Source of the DNA: Terrimesophilobacter sp036833635
GTDB lineage: Bacteria > Actinomycetota > Actinomycetes > Actinomycetales > Microbacteriaceae
DNA length: 41,341 bases
Assembly (NCBI GenBank): GCA_036833635.1
Contig: DAITPJ010000007.1
Span: forward strand, 1-41,341
Direction: 5' to 3'
A program made the position numbers and the translations under genes. Below are positions 1-7,458 of this stretch, in pieces; within the stretch, counting starts at the first letter, position 1, and each line of letters opens with the position of its first letter. Below the pieces are notes generated by a model. The model was not told the origin of the DNA. It ran no database searches and saw only the letters and a list, made by a program, of their open reading frames with translations.

Positions 1-1
1 C

Positions 2-556
2 CGGATCGAGTCGCTCGTGGGAATCGAGGCGTTCCGTGAGCTGGCAACGGAACGCGCCATCGTCGCGCAACTGACGGCGAACCTCAAGACTCCTCGGGAG
101 CGGCTTCCCGAGCGCATCGCCGAGCTCATGGCGAGTCTCAAGGCGGCGGAGAAGAAGATCGCTGAGTTCCAGTCGGCGGCGCTCCATGAGCGGATTCCAG
201 GCCTCATCGACTCTGCGACGCGCGCGGGTGGACTCGTGCGCGTCATCGAGAACCTCGGAAAAGTTCCCAACGCAGACGACCTCCGCACCCTCACGACGAC
301 CGTCCGAGGCAGGCTCGGGCTCGAAGCAGGGCTGGTCGCGCTCGCGGCCGACGTTGCGGGCAAGCCCATGGTCGTCGTCGCTACGAACGAGGCCGCACGC
401 ACCAAGGGCGTGAGGGCCGGAGAGCTCTCGAAGCTCGCGGCGAAGGTTCTCGGCGGCGGTGGCGGCGGCAAGGACGATCTCGCCCAGGGCGGCGGCACCG
501 ACCTGTCGGCGATCGGAACGGCGCTCGAGGAGATCCAGAAGGCGCTCCCGGCGTGA
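2..556 (+). CDS. alaS: Alanine--tRNA ligase, C-terminal fragment
   Basis: This is the last 184 codons of alanyl-tRNA synthetase; the 5' part lies outside the window and the first complete codon is at base 2. AlaRS attaches alanine to tRNA-Ala in the cytoplasm. The fragment covers the coiled-coil linker (basic/Leu-rich, around MASLKAAEKKIAEF) and the C-Ala domain. It ends in the glycine-rich segment GGGGGGKDDLAQGGG and a final amphipathic helix, which is the typical end of bacterial AlaRS. The upstream editing and catalytic domains cannot be assessed. The stop codon (554-556) overlaps the GTG start of ruvX, so the two are probably translationally coupled, as in other actinobacteria where alaS-ruvX-mltG-aroE is a conserved run. 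Confidence 0.95.
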   Translation, partial: RIESLVGIEAFRELATERAIVAQLTANLKTPRERLPERIAELMASLKAAEKKIAEFQSAALHERIPGLIDSATRAGGLVRVIENLGKVPNADDLRTLTTTVRGRLGLEAGLVALAADVAGKPMVVVATNEAARTKGVRAGELSKLAAKVLGGGGGGKDDLAQGGGTDLSAIGTALEEIQKALPA

Positions 557-1017
557 CGATGCGCGCCGGGGTCCGCATCGGCGTCGACGTCGGACGGGCA
601 CGGATCGGCGTCGCCAGGAGCGACCTCGATGGATTGCTCGCCGTGCCGGCAGGAACCGTCCGCCGCGGGAAAGGCGACATCGCCCAGCTCGTAGGGACGG
701 GCGACGAGCTCGGCGCAGTTGAATTCGTCGTTGGCCTTCCGCTCGCGCTCTCGGGCGCCGAGACCGCGTCGACGGAGGATGCACGCGCCTTCGCGCGCGC
801 GCTCGCCGCAGCATCCGGCCGCCCCGTCAGGCTCGTCGACGAACGGCTCTCGACCGTATCGGCCCAACGATCCCTGCACGCAGCCGGCAAGGATGTGCGC
901 CGCTCGCGCCCGGTCATCGACCAGGTGGCCGCCACTATAATTCTGCAGAACGCCCTCGACACTGAGCGGTCGAGCGGCAGACCACCCGGCGAACTCATCA
1001 CCCAGGACGAAGGATAG
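553..1017 (+). CDS. ruvX: Putative pre-16S rRNA nuclease YqgF/RuvX
   Basis: 154-residue protein of the YqgF/RuvX family with an RNase H-like fold. In E. coli YqgF is implicated in maturing the 5' end of 16S rRNA; the older name reflects similarity to Holliday-junction resolvases. Visible motifs are the first strand GVDVGRARIGVA with catalytic Asp near residue 12, VEFVVGLPLALSG in the middle, VDERLSTVSA, and the terminal DQVAATIILQ helix. Length is normal for the family. GTG 553 overlaps the alaS stop; an ATG at 559 is an alternative start. The codons ACT ATA ATT at 934-942 are unusual for this gene and form a perfect TATAAT hexamer (see the promoter entry), probably serving mltG and the aro genes. 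Confidence 0.93.
   Translation: MTMRAGVRIGVDVGRARIGVARSDLDGLLAVPAGTVRRGKGDIAQLVGTGDELGAVEFVVGLPLALSGAETASTEDARAFARALAAASGRPVRLVDERLSTVSAQRSLHAAGKDVRRSRPVIDQVAATIILQNALDTERSSGRPPGELITQDEG
936..948 (+). promoter_or_regulatory. Candidate -10 (TATAAT) for mltG-aro genes
   Basis: Bases 936-941 are a perfect TATAAT in otherwise very GC-rich coding sequence. They are made by rare codons ACT-ATA-ATT inside ruvX. A start near 948 would give a leader of about 75 bases before mltG. No good TTGACA-like -35 is visible at normal spacing, so this rests on the hexamer and codon anomaly only. Confidence 0.45.
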
Positions 1018-1022
1018 TCACC

Positions 1023-2255
1023 GTGGCAGACGAGACCCGCTGGGACGACATCTTCGCCTCGCAGCCGACGCCCCAGCCCGCGTCCGAGCGTGCCGCCGCG
1101 CGTCCGCAGTCGCGCAGGGAGGCGCGGGCGGCCGAGTCTCGCCAAGGCAAGAAGGGCCCGCGCAGGCGTCGTCGCTGGATCGGTTGGCTCGTCGCCGTCG
1201 TCGTGGTTCTCGGGCTCGCTGCCGGCGCTGCCGCATACGTCTGGATCAACTACGAGGAGCAGGTTCGCAAGGTCCTCGGCTGGGAGCTGCCCATCGACTA
1301 TGTCGGAGAGGGCGAGGGCAGCATCATCGTCACGATCACGAACGGGCAGCTAGGGTCCGACGTCGCCGAAACCCTTCACAAGGCCGGGGTGACGATGACG
1401 ACCGAAGCCTTCTACAAGCTGCTGCTCACGAGGCCTGAGGTGCAGTTCCACCCTGGCAGCTACCAGCTCAAGTTGAAGATGAGTGCGAGCGCCGCGCTCG
1501 ACGCGCTCCTTGATCCTGCCAACAAGGTGCAGACCAGGGTGGGGTTCCCTGAAGGCACCACGGTCGCCGGGATCCTCGCGCGACTCGGTGACGTGAGCGA
1601 ATCGACGGGAGTCACCCTCGAGGAGCTCGAGGCCGCAGCAGAGGACTTCGGCAGTTTCGGCCTCCCTGCCGGCGCCGTGAGCCTCGAAGGTTACCTCTTC
1701 CCCGCGACCTACTCACTCGATCCAGGCACGAGTGCGCACGACATCCTGCAGACCATGGTCGACGAGATGACAGCACGGTTGGACGCTGCGGGAGTCGCAC
1801 CAGCCGACCGCGCGCACGTCCTGACGATCGCGTCGCTCATCCAGCGCGAGGCGGGCGGCAACTCCGAGGACTTCTACAAGGTCTCGCGTGTCATCCAGAA
1901 TCGGCTCGGTGCCGGGATGCTCCTGCAATTCGACTCGACGGCGCACTACGGCTACATCTGGGCGCACGGCGACCGCGACGAGGGCGGCGTGTTCACGTCC
2001 AGCCAGGAGCTCGCCGACGACAACCCGTACAACACCTACGTGCACTCCGGCCTGCCGATCGGGCCGATCGGGGCGCCAGGTGAGCTCGCGATCGACGCCG
2101 CCCTGCATCCCGCCGACGGCAACTGGCTGTACTTCGTGACGGTCAACCTCGACACGGGCGAAACGGCGTTCTCCGACACTCTTGCCCAGCACAACGCGGC
2201 CGTCAAACAACTGCAGCAGTGGTGCCGGGAGACCAAGAGCCCGAACTGTGATTGA
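1023..2255 (+). CDS. mltG: Endolytic murein transglycosylase MltG (YceG-like)
   Basis: 410-residue single-pass membrane protein. MltG cleaves nascent glycan strands within the chain and is thought to set peptidoglycan strand ends. Residues 1-50 form a charged, Arg/Ala-rich cytoplasmic tail. Residues about 53-74 are one transmembrane helix. The rest is the extracytoplasmic YceG domain, with the catalytic-Glu motif IASLIQREAGG (Glu near residue 276), then LQFDSTAHYGY and the conserved NPYNTYVHSGLPIGPIGAPG block. The long basic N-terminal extension before the helix is common in actinobacterial homologues. The GTG start is supported by GAAGGA at 1009-1014, eight bases upstream. It lies five bases after ruvX and nine before aroE. 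Confidence 0.94.
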   Translation: MADETRWDDIFASQPTPQPASERAAARPQSRREARAAESRQGKKGPRRRRRWIGWLVAVVVVLGLAAGAAAYVWINYEEQVRKVLGWELPIDYVGEGEGSIIVTITNGQLGSDVAETLHKAGVTMTTEAFYKLLLTRPEVQFHPGSYQLKLKMSASAALDALLDPANKVQTRVGFPEGTTVAGILARLGDVSESTGVTLEELEAAAEDFGSFGLPAGAVSLEGYLFPATYSLDPGTSAHDILQTMVDEMTARLDAAGVAPADRAHVLTIASLIQREAGGNSEDFYKVSRVIQNRLGAGMLLQFDSTAHYGYIWAHGDRDEGGVFTSSQELADDNPYNTYVHSGLPIGPIGAPGELAIDAALHPADGNWLYFVTVNLDTGETAFSDTLAQHNAAVKQLQQWCRETKSPNCD

Positions 2256-2264
2256 GTTCCGGCC

Positions 2265-3113
2265 GTGACCGAGTGGGCTCGGCGACTCGCGGTCCTCGGC
2301 TCGCCCGTCGGGCACTCGCGGTCGCCCGCACTTCACCGTGCTGCCTACCGGATGCTCGGACTCGACTGGGACTACGGGCTCGCGGACGTGCCGGCCGGTG
2401 CCCTCGAACACTTCATCTCCGGGCTCGATGACTCGTGGCGCGGCCTCTCCCTCACGATGCCGCTCAAGCGCGAGGTCGTGCCGCTCCTCGGCGAGCGGGA
2501 TGAAGTGACACGGCTCGTGGGCGCTGCGAACACCGTGCTCTTCGACGATGGGCGGCTGCTCGGCTTCAACACCGACGTCCACGGTGCACGGATGGCGATC
2601 GAGGAGGTCCGCGGAGCGGAGGCAATCGAGGATGTGCTCATCCTGGGAGCCGGTGCCACGGCGGCTTCTGTGCTCGCGGCGCTCGTCGGGATGGGCGTGG
2701 CGACGGTGACCGTCGCGACGCGATCACCCGGTCGAGCCAGGGCATTGCTGGACCTTGCCGCGCGGCTCGATATCGACGTCTCTCTCGTCGGATTCGAAGC
2801 GCCAGTGGGCACGCCGGACCTCGTCGTCAGCACGCTTCCGGGAACGGCGGCGCTCGTGCGGGAGTTCCCGTCGGAGATCAGAGCGTCAACCCCCCTCCTG
2901 GACATCGCCTACGACCCATGGCCGACGGCGCTGGCCCTCCACTGGCACGAGTCAGGCGGCACGACGCATTCCGGTCTCGGCATGCTCCTGCACCAGGCGC
3001 ACGCCCAGGTCAGGGTGTTCGTGGGCGGCGACCCGGCACGACCGCTGGAACGGGACGCCGAGGTCCTCACAGTCATGCGCGGGGCGCTCGAGGGACGACC
3101 AGGCGGCGCGTAG
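2265..3113 (+). CDS. aroE: Shikimate dehydrogenase
   Basis: 282 residues. It reduces 3-dehydroshikimate to shikimate with NADPH, step four of chorismate synthesis. The N-terminal substrate domain shows LGSPVGHSRSPALH (shikimate-binding Ser pair) and SLTMPLKRE with the catalytic Lys at about 68. This is the actinobacterial variant of the usual VTIPHK motif. AANTV (Asn about 89) and FNTDVHGA (catalytic Asp about 104) follow. The Rossmann half begins at LGAGATAASVLAAL, and the C-terminal GLGMLLHQAHAQ motif closes the active site. The GTG start has no convincing Shine-Dalgarno, but the mltG stop is only nine bases upstream, so coupling is likely. It is the first of four consecutive aro genes. Confidence 0.95.
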   Translation: MTEWARRLAVLGSPVGHSRSPALHRAAYRMLGLDWDYGLADVPAGALEHFISGLDDSWRGLSLTMPLKREVVPLLGERDEVTRLVGAANTVLFDDGRLLGFNTDVHGARMAIEEVRGAEAIEDVLILGAGATAASVLAALVGMGVATVTVATRSPGRARALLDLAARLDIDVSLVGFEAPVGTPDLVVSTLPGTAALVREFPSEIRASTPLLDIAYDPWPTALALHWHESGGTTHSGLGMLLHQAHAQVRVFVGGDPARPLERDAEVLTVMRGALEGRPGGA

Positions 3114-3142
3114 CAGCACCCATGGCATGGGAGGATGGCAGC

Positions 3143-4348
3143 ATGCTTCGATGGTTGACCGCGGGAGAGTCGCACGGCCCCGAACTCATCGCCATCCTCG
3201 AAGGCATGCCCGCCGGGGTTCCGATCGGGTCGGCAGCGATCCGCGCCGACCTTGCCAGGCGCAGGCTCGGCTACGGCAGGGGGGCGCGCCAGAAGTTCGA
3301 AGAGGATGACCTCACGATCTCCGCAGGCATCCGCTTCGGCCTCACGATGGGAAGCCCGATAGCCCTACGCATCGGCAATACGGAATGGCCGCGCTGGGTC
3401 GAGGTCATGAGCGCAGAACCCGTAGATCTCGAGACGCTTCCGAAAGGCAGGGGCGCCCCCCTCACGCGGCCGCGGCCAGGCCACGCGGATCTCGTCGGGA
3501 TGCAGAAATACGGCTTCGAGGAGGCCAGGAACGTCCTCGAGAGGGCGAGCGCGCGCGAGACGGCGGCGAGGGTCGCCCTGGGCGCCGTTGCGCGTGCGTT
3601 CCTCGCCGAGCTCGGCATCCGGGTTCTGAGCCACACGGTCGCGATCGGCACCGTGCGTGTTCCGGAGGGGGCGCCGCTCCCGGCACCGGATGACGTCGGC
3701 CGGCTCGACGCCGACCCGCTGCGCTGTGCAGACCCCGCGACGAGTGCGTGCATGGTCGGCGAGGTCGACACGGCCCAGAAGGACGGCGACACGCTCGGCG
3801 GCGTCGTCGAGGTTCTCGCCTACGGCGTACCGCCGGGACTCGGCTCCTACACGCACTGGGATCGCAGGCTCGACTCCCGCCTCGCGGCAGCGCTCATGGG
3901 CATCCAGGCGATCAAGGGTGTCGAGCTCGGCGACGGTTTCCGCACGGCGGAGCGTCGCGGTTCGGCCGCCCACGACGAGCTCTTCGCGACCCCAGGCGGC
4001 ATCGCGCGCTCGACCGATCGCGCTGGCGGCACGGAGGGCGGGATGAGCACGGGAGGCGTCCTGCGGGTGAGCGCCGCCATGAAGCCCATCTCGACCGTTC
4101 CGCACGCGTTGCGCACCGTGGACGTCGCGAGCGGCGGCACGGCGGAGGCCCATCACCAGCGATCGGATGTCTGCGCAGTGCCGGCGGCTGGTGTCGTCGC
4201 GGAGGCCATGGTCACGCTCGTTCTCGCCGATGCCGTCGTCGAGAAATTCGGCGGGGATTCCGTCGAGGAGACGCGGCGCAACCTCGAGGGCTACCTCGCT
4301 GCCATGCCGGAGAACCTCAGGACCGATCCGGCCCTTCACGAGTCGTAG
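3143..4348 (+). CDS. aroC: Chorismate synthase
   Basis: 401 residues when started at ATG 3143. The enzyme removes phosphate from EPSP to form chorismate and needs reduced FMN. MLRWLTAGESHGPEL is the classical N-terminus of the family, and GGGAGG-type Shine-Dalgarno bases at 3128-3133 sit correctly for this ATG. An ATG at 3122 would add MAWEDGS and is less likely. Other signatures are the RRRLGYGRG loop, RPGHADLVGMQKYG, AVGGMSTGG-like GGTEGGMSTGG and the RSDVCAVPAAGVVAEAM segment near the end. Length is typical for the actinobacterial enzyme. It is followed directly, with no spacer, by aroK. Confidence 0.96.
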   Translation: MLRWLTAGESHGPELIAILEGMPAGVPIGSAAIRADLARRRLGYGRGARQKFEEDDLTISAGIRFGLTMGSPIALRIGNTEWPRWVEVMSAEPVDLETLPKGRGAPLTRPRPGHADLVGMQKYGFEEARNVLERASARETAARVALGAVARAFLAELGIRVLSHTVAIGTVRVPEGAPLPAPDDVGRLDADPLRCADPATSACMVGEVDTAQKDGDTLGGVVEVLAYGVPPGLGSYTHWDRRLDSRLAAALMGIQAIKGVELGDGFRTAERRGSAAHDELFATPGGIARSTDRAGGTEGGMSTGGVLRVSAAMKPISTVPHALRTVDVASGGTAEAHHQRSDVCAVPAAGVVAEAMVTLVLADAVVEKFGGDSVEETRRNLEGYLAAMPENLRTDPALHES

Positions 4349-4864
4349 ATGTCGGAACAGCGGCCCCTCCTCGTCGTCATCGGCCCGCCCGGCGCGGGCA
4401 AGAGTGTTCTGGGCAAGCAGGTCGCGCGACTCCTTCGGGTACCCTTCGTCGACACCGACCGGCGGGTCGTCGCACGCCATGGCCCGATCGCGACGATCTT
4501 CAGCGAACGCGGCGAGGAGTGGTTCAGGGCAGCGGAGCGGCTCGAGGTCGCGAGAGCGCTCGGCGAGCGCGCTGTCGTCACCCTCGGCGGGGGCGCGATC
4601 CTCAACAAGGACACCCAGGGCGAGCTCGCCGGCCAGCGCGTCGCCCTCGTCACGGTCAGCGCTGACGTTGTCGGCGCGCGCCTCGGCGGCGCAGTGAGGC
4701 CGCTGTTGAAGGATGGGCTGGAGTCGTGGAAGGCGATCGTCGAGGAGCGCAGGGCCCTCTATGAGCGCCTCGCGACGCGCACGGTGGACAGCTCGCACCG
4801 CACCACCGCCTCGATGGCGCACGAGCTGGCCGAGTGGGTACAGCGGGAGGAAGGGCAGGAATGA
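4349..4864 (+). CDS. aroK: Shikimate kinase
   Basis: 171 residues. It phosphorylates shikimate at the 3-hydroxyl using ATP. The P-loop GPPGAGKS lies at residues 12-19. The substrate-binding DTD (35-37), the FRAAE segment with its conserved Arg (about 60) and the GGG loop (80-82) follow. The adenine/LID region has the RPLL motif. The ATG directly abuts the aroC stop. The TGA stop overlaps the aroB ATG (ATGA). Everything expected of a functional small kinase is present. It belongs to the aroE-aroC-aroK-aroB translationally coupled set. Confidence 0.95.
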   Translation: MSEQRPLLVVIGPPGAGKSVLGKQVARLLRVPFVDTDRRVVARHGPIATIFSERGEEWFRAAERLEVARALGERAVVTLGGGAILNKDTQGELAGQRVALVTVSADVVGARLGGAVRPLLKDGLESWKAIVEERRALYERLATRTVDSSHRTTASMAHELAEWVQREEGQE

Positions 4865-5928
4865 CGACCATTGCGGTGCCGGGGACGGTCCCATACGAGG
4901 TGCACGTGGGGCGCGGGGTGCTCGACGGGCTCGTCGAGCAACTCGGGCCTGATGTCACGAAGGTTCTCGTCGTGCACCAGCCTTCCCTCGCGACGATCGC
5001 AGGTGAGCTCAGGACCCGGCTGTCGGAGAGCTACCAGGTTCTCCTCGCCGAGATCCCGGATGGCGAGGCAGCCAAGAGGGTCGAGGTCGCCGCCTTCTGC
5101 TGGCAGATCCTCGGCACCTCCGACTTCACGCGATCCGATGCCGTGATCGGCTTCGGAGGGGGTGCCGCGACCGATCTCGCCGGCTTCGTCGCCTCGACCT
5201 GGCTGCGCGGCGTCAAGCTCATCCAGCTGCCGACGACCGTGCTCGGGATGGTCGACGCCGCCATCGGAGGGAAGACCGGCATCAACACCTCGGAGGGGAA
5301 GAACCTCGTCGGCTCCTTCTATGCGCCCTCAGTGGTTCTCGCCGACCTCGACATCCTCGCCGGGCTCGACCGCGCCGAACTCCTCAGCGGTTTCGCCGAG
5401 ATCGTCAAGTGCGGCTTCATCGCCGACCCGGAGATCCTTGAGATCGTCGAGCGGGACACCGCGGTGGCCACCGACGTCGCGTCCGAGGAGTTCCGCCGTG
5501 TTGTCGAACTGGCCATCGGGGTCAAGGCGCGTGTCGTCGGGGAGGACTTCCGGGAGGCCGGCCCGCGAGAAATCCTGAATTACGGGCACACGCTCGGGCA
5601 CGCGATCGAGTACGCAGAACGCTTCCGATGGCGCCACGGGGCCGCGGTCTCGGTCGGGATGATGTACGCCGCCGAGCTCGCGCGTCTTGCCGGCCGCCTC
5701 TCCGACGAGGTCGTCGACCGGCATCGCAGCATCCTCACCTCCCTCGAGCTTCCCGTCGGCTACCCGCTCGGGCGCTGGAACACGCTCCTGAGCGTCATGA
5801 AGCGCGACAAGAAGGCCAGGGGCGACCTGCTGCGGTTCATCATCCTCGACGATGTCGCGCGCCCGACTGTGCTGGCGGGGCCGGACCAGTCGCTCCTCTT
5901 CGCCGCCTACCAGGAGGTCGGCGGTTAG
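4861..5928 (+). CDS. aroB: 3-Dehydroquinate synthase
   Basis: 355 residues from ATG 4861. It converts DAHP to 3-dehydroquinate, needing NAD+ and a divalent metal. The NAD-binding glycine loop is FGGGAATDLAGFVA, followed by LPTTVLGMVDAAIGGKTGIN, which holds the catalytic Lys/Asn residues. Metal ligands sit in the GFAEIVKCGF region (Glu) and the two His segments NYGHTLGHAIEY and RHGAAVSVGM. A good purine-rich Shine-Dalgarno (GGGAGG at 4845-4850) precedes the start, which overlaps the aroK stop. A longer in-frame reading from 4834 lies inside aroK and is not favoured. Confidence 0.96.
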   Translation: MTTIAVPGTVPYEVHVGRGVLDGLVEQLGPDVTKVLVVHQPSLATIAGELRTRLSESYQVLLAEIPDGEAAKRVEVAAFCWQILGTSDFTRSDAVIGFGGGAATDLAGFVASTWLRGVKLIQLPTTVLGMVDAAIGGKTGINTSEGKNLVGSFYAPSVVLADLDILAGLDRAELLSGFAEIVKCGFIADPEILEIVERDTAVATDVASEEFRRVVELAIGVKARVVGEDFREAGPREILNYGHTLGHAIEYAERFRWRHGAAVSVGMMYAAELARLAGRLSDEVVDRHRSILTSLELPVGYPLGRWNTLLSVMKRDKKARGDLLRFIILDDVARPTVLAGPDQSLLFAAYQEVGG

Positions 5929-5929
5929 A

Positions 5930-6376
5930 GTGACAGCTGTGACTCACGTGCTCGTGCTCAATGGACCCAATCTCGCGCGCCTGGGAAGCCGGGAGCCAGA
6001 GGTGTACGGCTCGCTGACGCTCGAGGACCTTCGCGATCGCCTTGCGGAGGCATCCGGAGAGCTCACGACAGAGTTGCGCCAGACGGACTCGGAGGCCGAG
6101 CTCATCGGATGGCTCCATGAGGCAGTGGACACGGGCTCGCACGTCATCCTCAACCCCGCCGCGTTCACGCACTACTCATATGCCCTGCGCGATGCGGCGG
6201 CGCTCGTCACCGATGCAGGACTCCTGCTCGTCGAGGTGCACATCTCGAACCCGCACGCGCGGGAGGAGTTCAGGCACACGAGCGTCATTTCCGGCGTCGC
6301 GACGGGCGTCATCGCCGGATTCGGCTTCGACTCCTACCTGCTCGCGCTCGAGCTGGTTCGTCGGCGTTCGCACTGA
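5930..6376 (+). CDS. aroQ: Type II 3-dehydroquinate dehydratase
   Basis: 148 residues from GTG 5930. It dehydrates 3-dehydroquinate to 3-dehydroshikimate. Type II enzymes are small dodecamers. The N-terminus VLVLNGPNLARLGSREPEVY carries the flexible lid with catalytic Arg and Tyr. INPAAFTHYSYALRDA-like sequence (here ILNPAAFTHYSYALRD) carries the Asn and substrate loop, and EVHISNPHAREEFRHTSV the catalytic His. GTG 5930 begins two bases after the aroB stop; GTG 5939 (MTHVLVLNGP) is an equally plausible start. With aroE, aroC, aroK and aroB it completes five of the seven shikimate steps; DAHP synthase and EPSP synthase genes are not in the window. Confidence 0.93.
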   Translation: MTAVTHVLVLNGPNLARLGSREPEVYGSLTLEDLRDRLAEASGELTTELRQTDSEAELIGWLHEAVDTGSHVILNPAAFTHYSYALRDAAALVTDAGLLLVEVHISNPHAREEFRHTSVISGVATGVIAGFGFDSYLLALELVRRRSH

Positions 6377-6381
6377 CCCCG

Positions 6382-6394
6382 TAAACTGGCCCCC
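6382..6394 (+). promoter_or_regulatory. Leaderless-type promoter of efp
   Basis: TAAACT at 6382-6387 is followed by exactly seven bases (GGCCCCC) and then the efp ATG. In actinobacteria a TANNNT -10 centred this close to the start codon is the signature of transcription starting at the A of ATG. No Shine-Dalgarno precedes efp, which agrees with a leaderless mRNA. The -35 region is not recognisable. Confidence 0.6.
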
Positions 6395-6958
6395 ATGGCC
6401 TCAACTGCAGACATCCGGAACGGCGTCGTCCTCAACATGGACGGCGGCCTGTGGACCGTGATCGAGTTCCAGCACGTCAAGCCAGGCAAGGGCGGGGCCT
6501 TCGTCCGCACCAAGGTCAAGAACGTGCGCACCGGCAAGACCGTCGACCGCACCTTCAACGCGGGCGCGAAGATCGAGACGGAGACCGTCGATCGCGCGGA
6601 CTTCCAGTACCTGTACAAGGACGGCGACGGCTACGTCTTCATGAACGTCACGGACTACGACCAGATCACCCTCTCGGAGGAACAGGTCGGCGACGCCCCC
6701 AACTTCATGCTCGAGAACCAGAATGTGACGATCGCGCTGCACAACTCCGAGCCGCTGTACGTCGAGCTCCCCGCCTCTGTCGTCCTCGAGATCACCCATA
6801 CCGAGCCGGGTCTCCAGGGCGACCGCTCGACAGGTGGAACAAAGCCGGCGACGGTTGAGACTGGCTACCAGATCCAGGTTCCGCTCTTCCTCGAGCAGGG
6901 CACGAGGGTCAAGGTCGACACGCGCACGGGCGACTACCTCGGCCGCGTCAACGACTGA
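6395..6958 (+). CDS. efp: Translation elongation factor P
   Basis: 187 residues, the normal EF-P length. EF-P binds the ribosome between P and E sites and relieves stalling at consecutive prolines. The N-terminal KOW-like domain (1-63) has the tip loop KPGKGGAF with the Lys at position 32. The first OB domain includes DFQYLYKDGDGYVFMN. The C-terminal OB domain includes the signature TGYQIQVPLFLEQGTRVKVD and DYLGRVND. No EpmA, EarP or YmfI-type modification enzyme gene is adjacent. The start codon has no upstream Shine-Dalgarno and probably begins a leaderless transcript. nusB follows after 18 bases. Confidence 0.97.
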   Translation: MASTADIRNGVVLNMDGGLWTVIEFQHVKPGKGGAFVRTKVKNVRTGKTVDRTFNAGAKIETETVDRADFQYLYKDGDGYVFMNVTDYDQITLSEEQVGDAPNFMLENQNVTIALHNSEPLYVELPASVVLEITHTEPGLQGDRSTGGTKPATVETGYQIQVPLFLEQGTRVKVDTRTGDYLGRVND

Positions 6959-6976
6959 CCCCGGACCGTCACGACC

Positions 6977-7402
6977 ATGAGTGCGCGCACCAAGGCCCGC
7001 AAGCGTGCCCTCGACGTCCTGTATGGCGCCGATCTAAGGTCGGAACCCATCGGAACCGCGCTCGGCGTAGAGGATGCGAGGGCTGCGGCCGACTCGCGCC
7101 GGGGTTCCTCCTGGGTCTACGCGCGCGAGATCGTCAAGGGCGTCGAGGAGAACATCGCCGAGATCGATGAGTTCATCGAAACCTACGCGCTCGGCTGGAC
7201 GATCGCCCGCATGCCGACGATCGACAGGGCGATCGTCCGCATCGGCATCTGGGAGCTCGCCTTCAATCCGCAGGTTCCGGATGCCGTCGCGATCGCCGAG
7301 GCCGTCGAGGCCGCCCGCACCTACAGCACGGAGGACTCGGCCGGCTTCGTCAACGGGCTCCTCGGCCGCATCGCGCAGGTGACGGGCTCACCGCAGTTAT
7401 AG
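6977..7402 (+). CDS. nusB: Transcription antitermination factor NusB
   Basis: 141 residues, all-helical NusB fold. NusB with NusE (S10) binds boxA RNA and supports rRNA antitermination. Recognisable segments are SARTKARKRALDVLYGAD at the N-terminus, YALGWTIARMPTIDRAIVRIGIWEL in the middle, and AVAIAEAVEAARTYSTEDSA with FVNGLLGRIA at the end. No Shine-Dalgarno is obvious; efp ends 18 bases upstream, so the gene probably shares the efp transcript. Its last sense codon is TTA, a very unusual choice in this sequence. TTA and the TAG stop together form part of a TATAGT promoter hexamer for pyrR. Confidence 0.94.
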   Translation: MSARTKARKRALDVLYGADLRSEPIGTALGVEDARAAADSRRGSSWVYAREIVKGVEENIAEIDEFIETYALGWTIARMPTIDRAIVRIGIWELAFNPQVPDAVAIAEAVEAARTYSTEDSAGFVNGLLGRIAQVTGSPQL

Positions 7403-7410
7403 TGGAGTCA
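7398..7410 (+). promoter_or_regulatory. Candidate -10 (TATAGT) of the pyr operon
   Basis: TATAGT at 7398-7403 overlaps the nusB stop codon and its preceding rare TTA codon. Initiation near 7410 would give a leader of about 49 bases that contains the entire PyrR-binding hairpin described below. No clear -35 is seen. Confidence 0.55.
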
Positions 7411-7417
7411 CCAGGAA

Positions 7418-7453
7418 TCCTTTAATGTCCGTCCGGAGAGGCGGGGAAGGAGG
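7418..7453 (+). promoter_or_regulatory. PyrR-binding RNA loop sequestering pyrR Shine-Dalgarno
   Basis: The RNA can form a lower stem (7418-7423 with 7446-7451), a 5'-side internal bulge AATG (7424-7427), an upper stem (7428-7433 with 7440-7445) and a hexaloop CGGAGA (7434-7439). The core UCCGGAGAGGC at 7432-7442 fits the published PyrR-binding consensus (UCCNGNGAGGY), and the loop fits CNGNGA. The 3' strand of the lower stem contains AAGGA of the Shine-Dalgarno AAGGAGG (7447-7453). PyrR binding would therefore hide the ribosome site. This is the arrangement known as PyrR-dependent translational repression in Mycobacterium, rather than the Bacillus attenuator: no terminator follows. Confidence 0.82.
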
Positions 7454-7458
7454 TCCGA

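Noticed and set aside
1351..1356. TAGGGT hexamer in mltG as a promoter
   Set aside because: It lies in mid-gene with no gene start within 900 bases; TANNNT occurs often by chance.
7035..7040. TAAGGT hexamer with rare CTA-AGG codons in nusB
   Set aside because: No start codon at a sensible distance downstream other than pyrR, which has a better-placed TATAGT.
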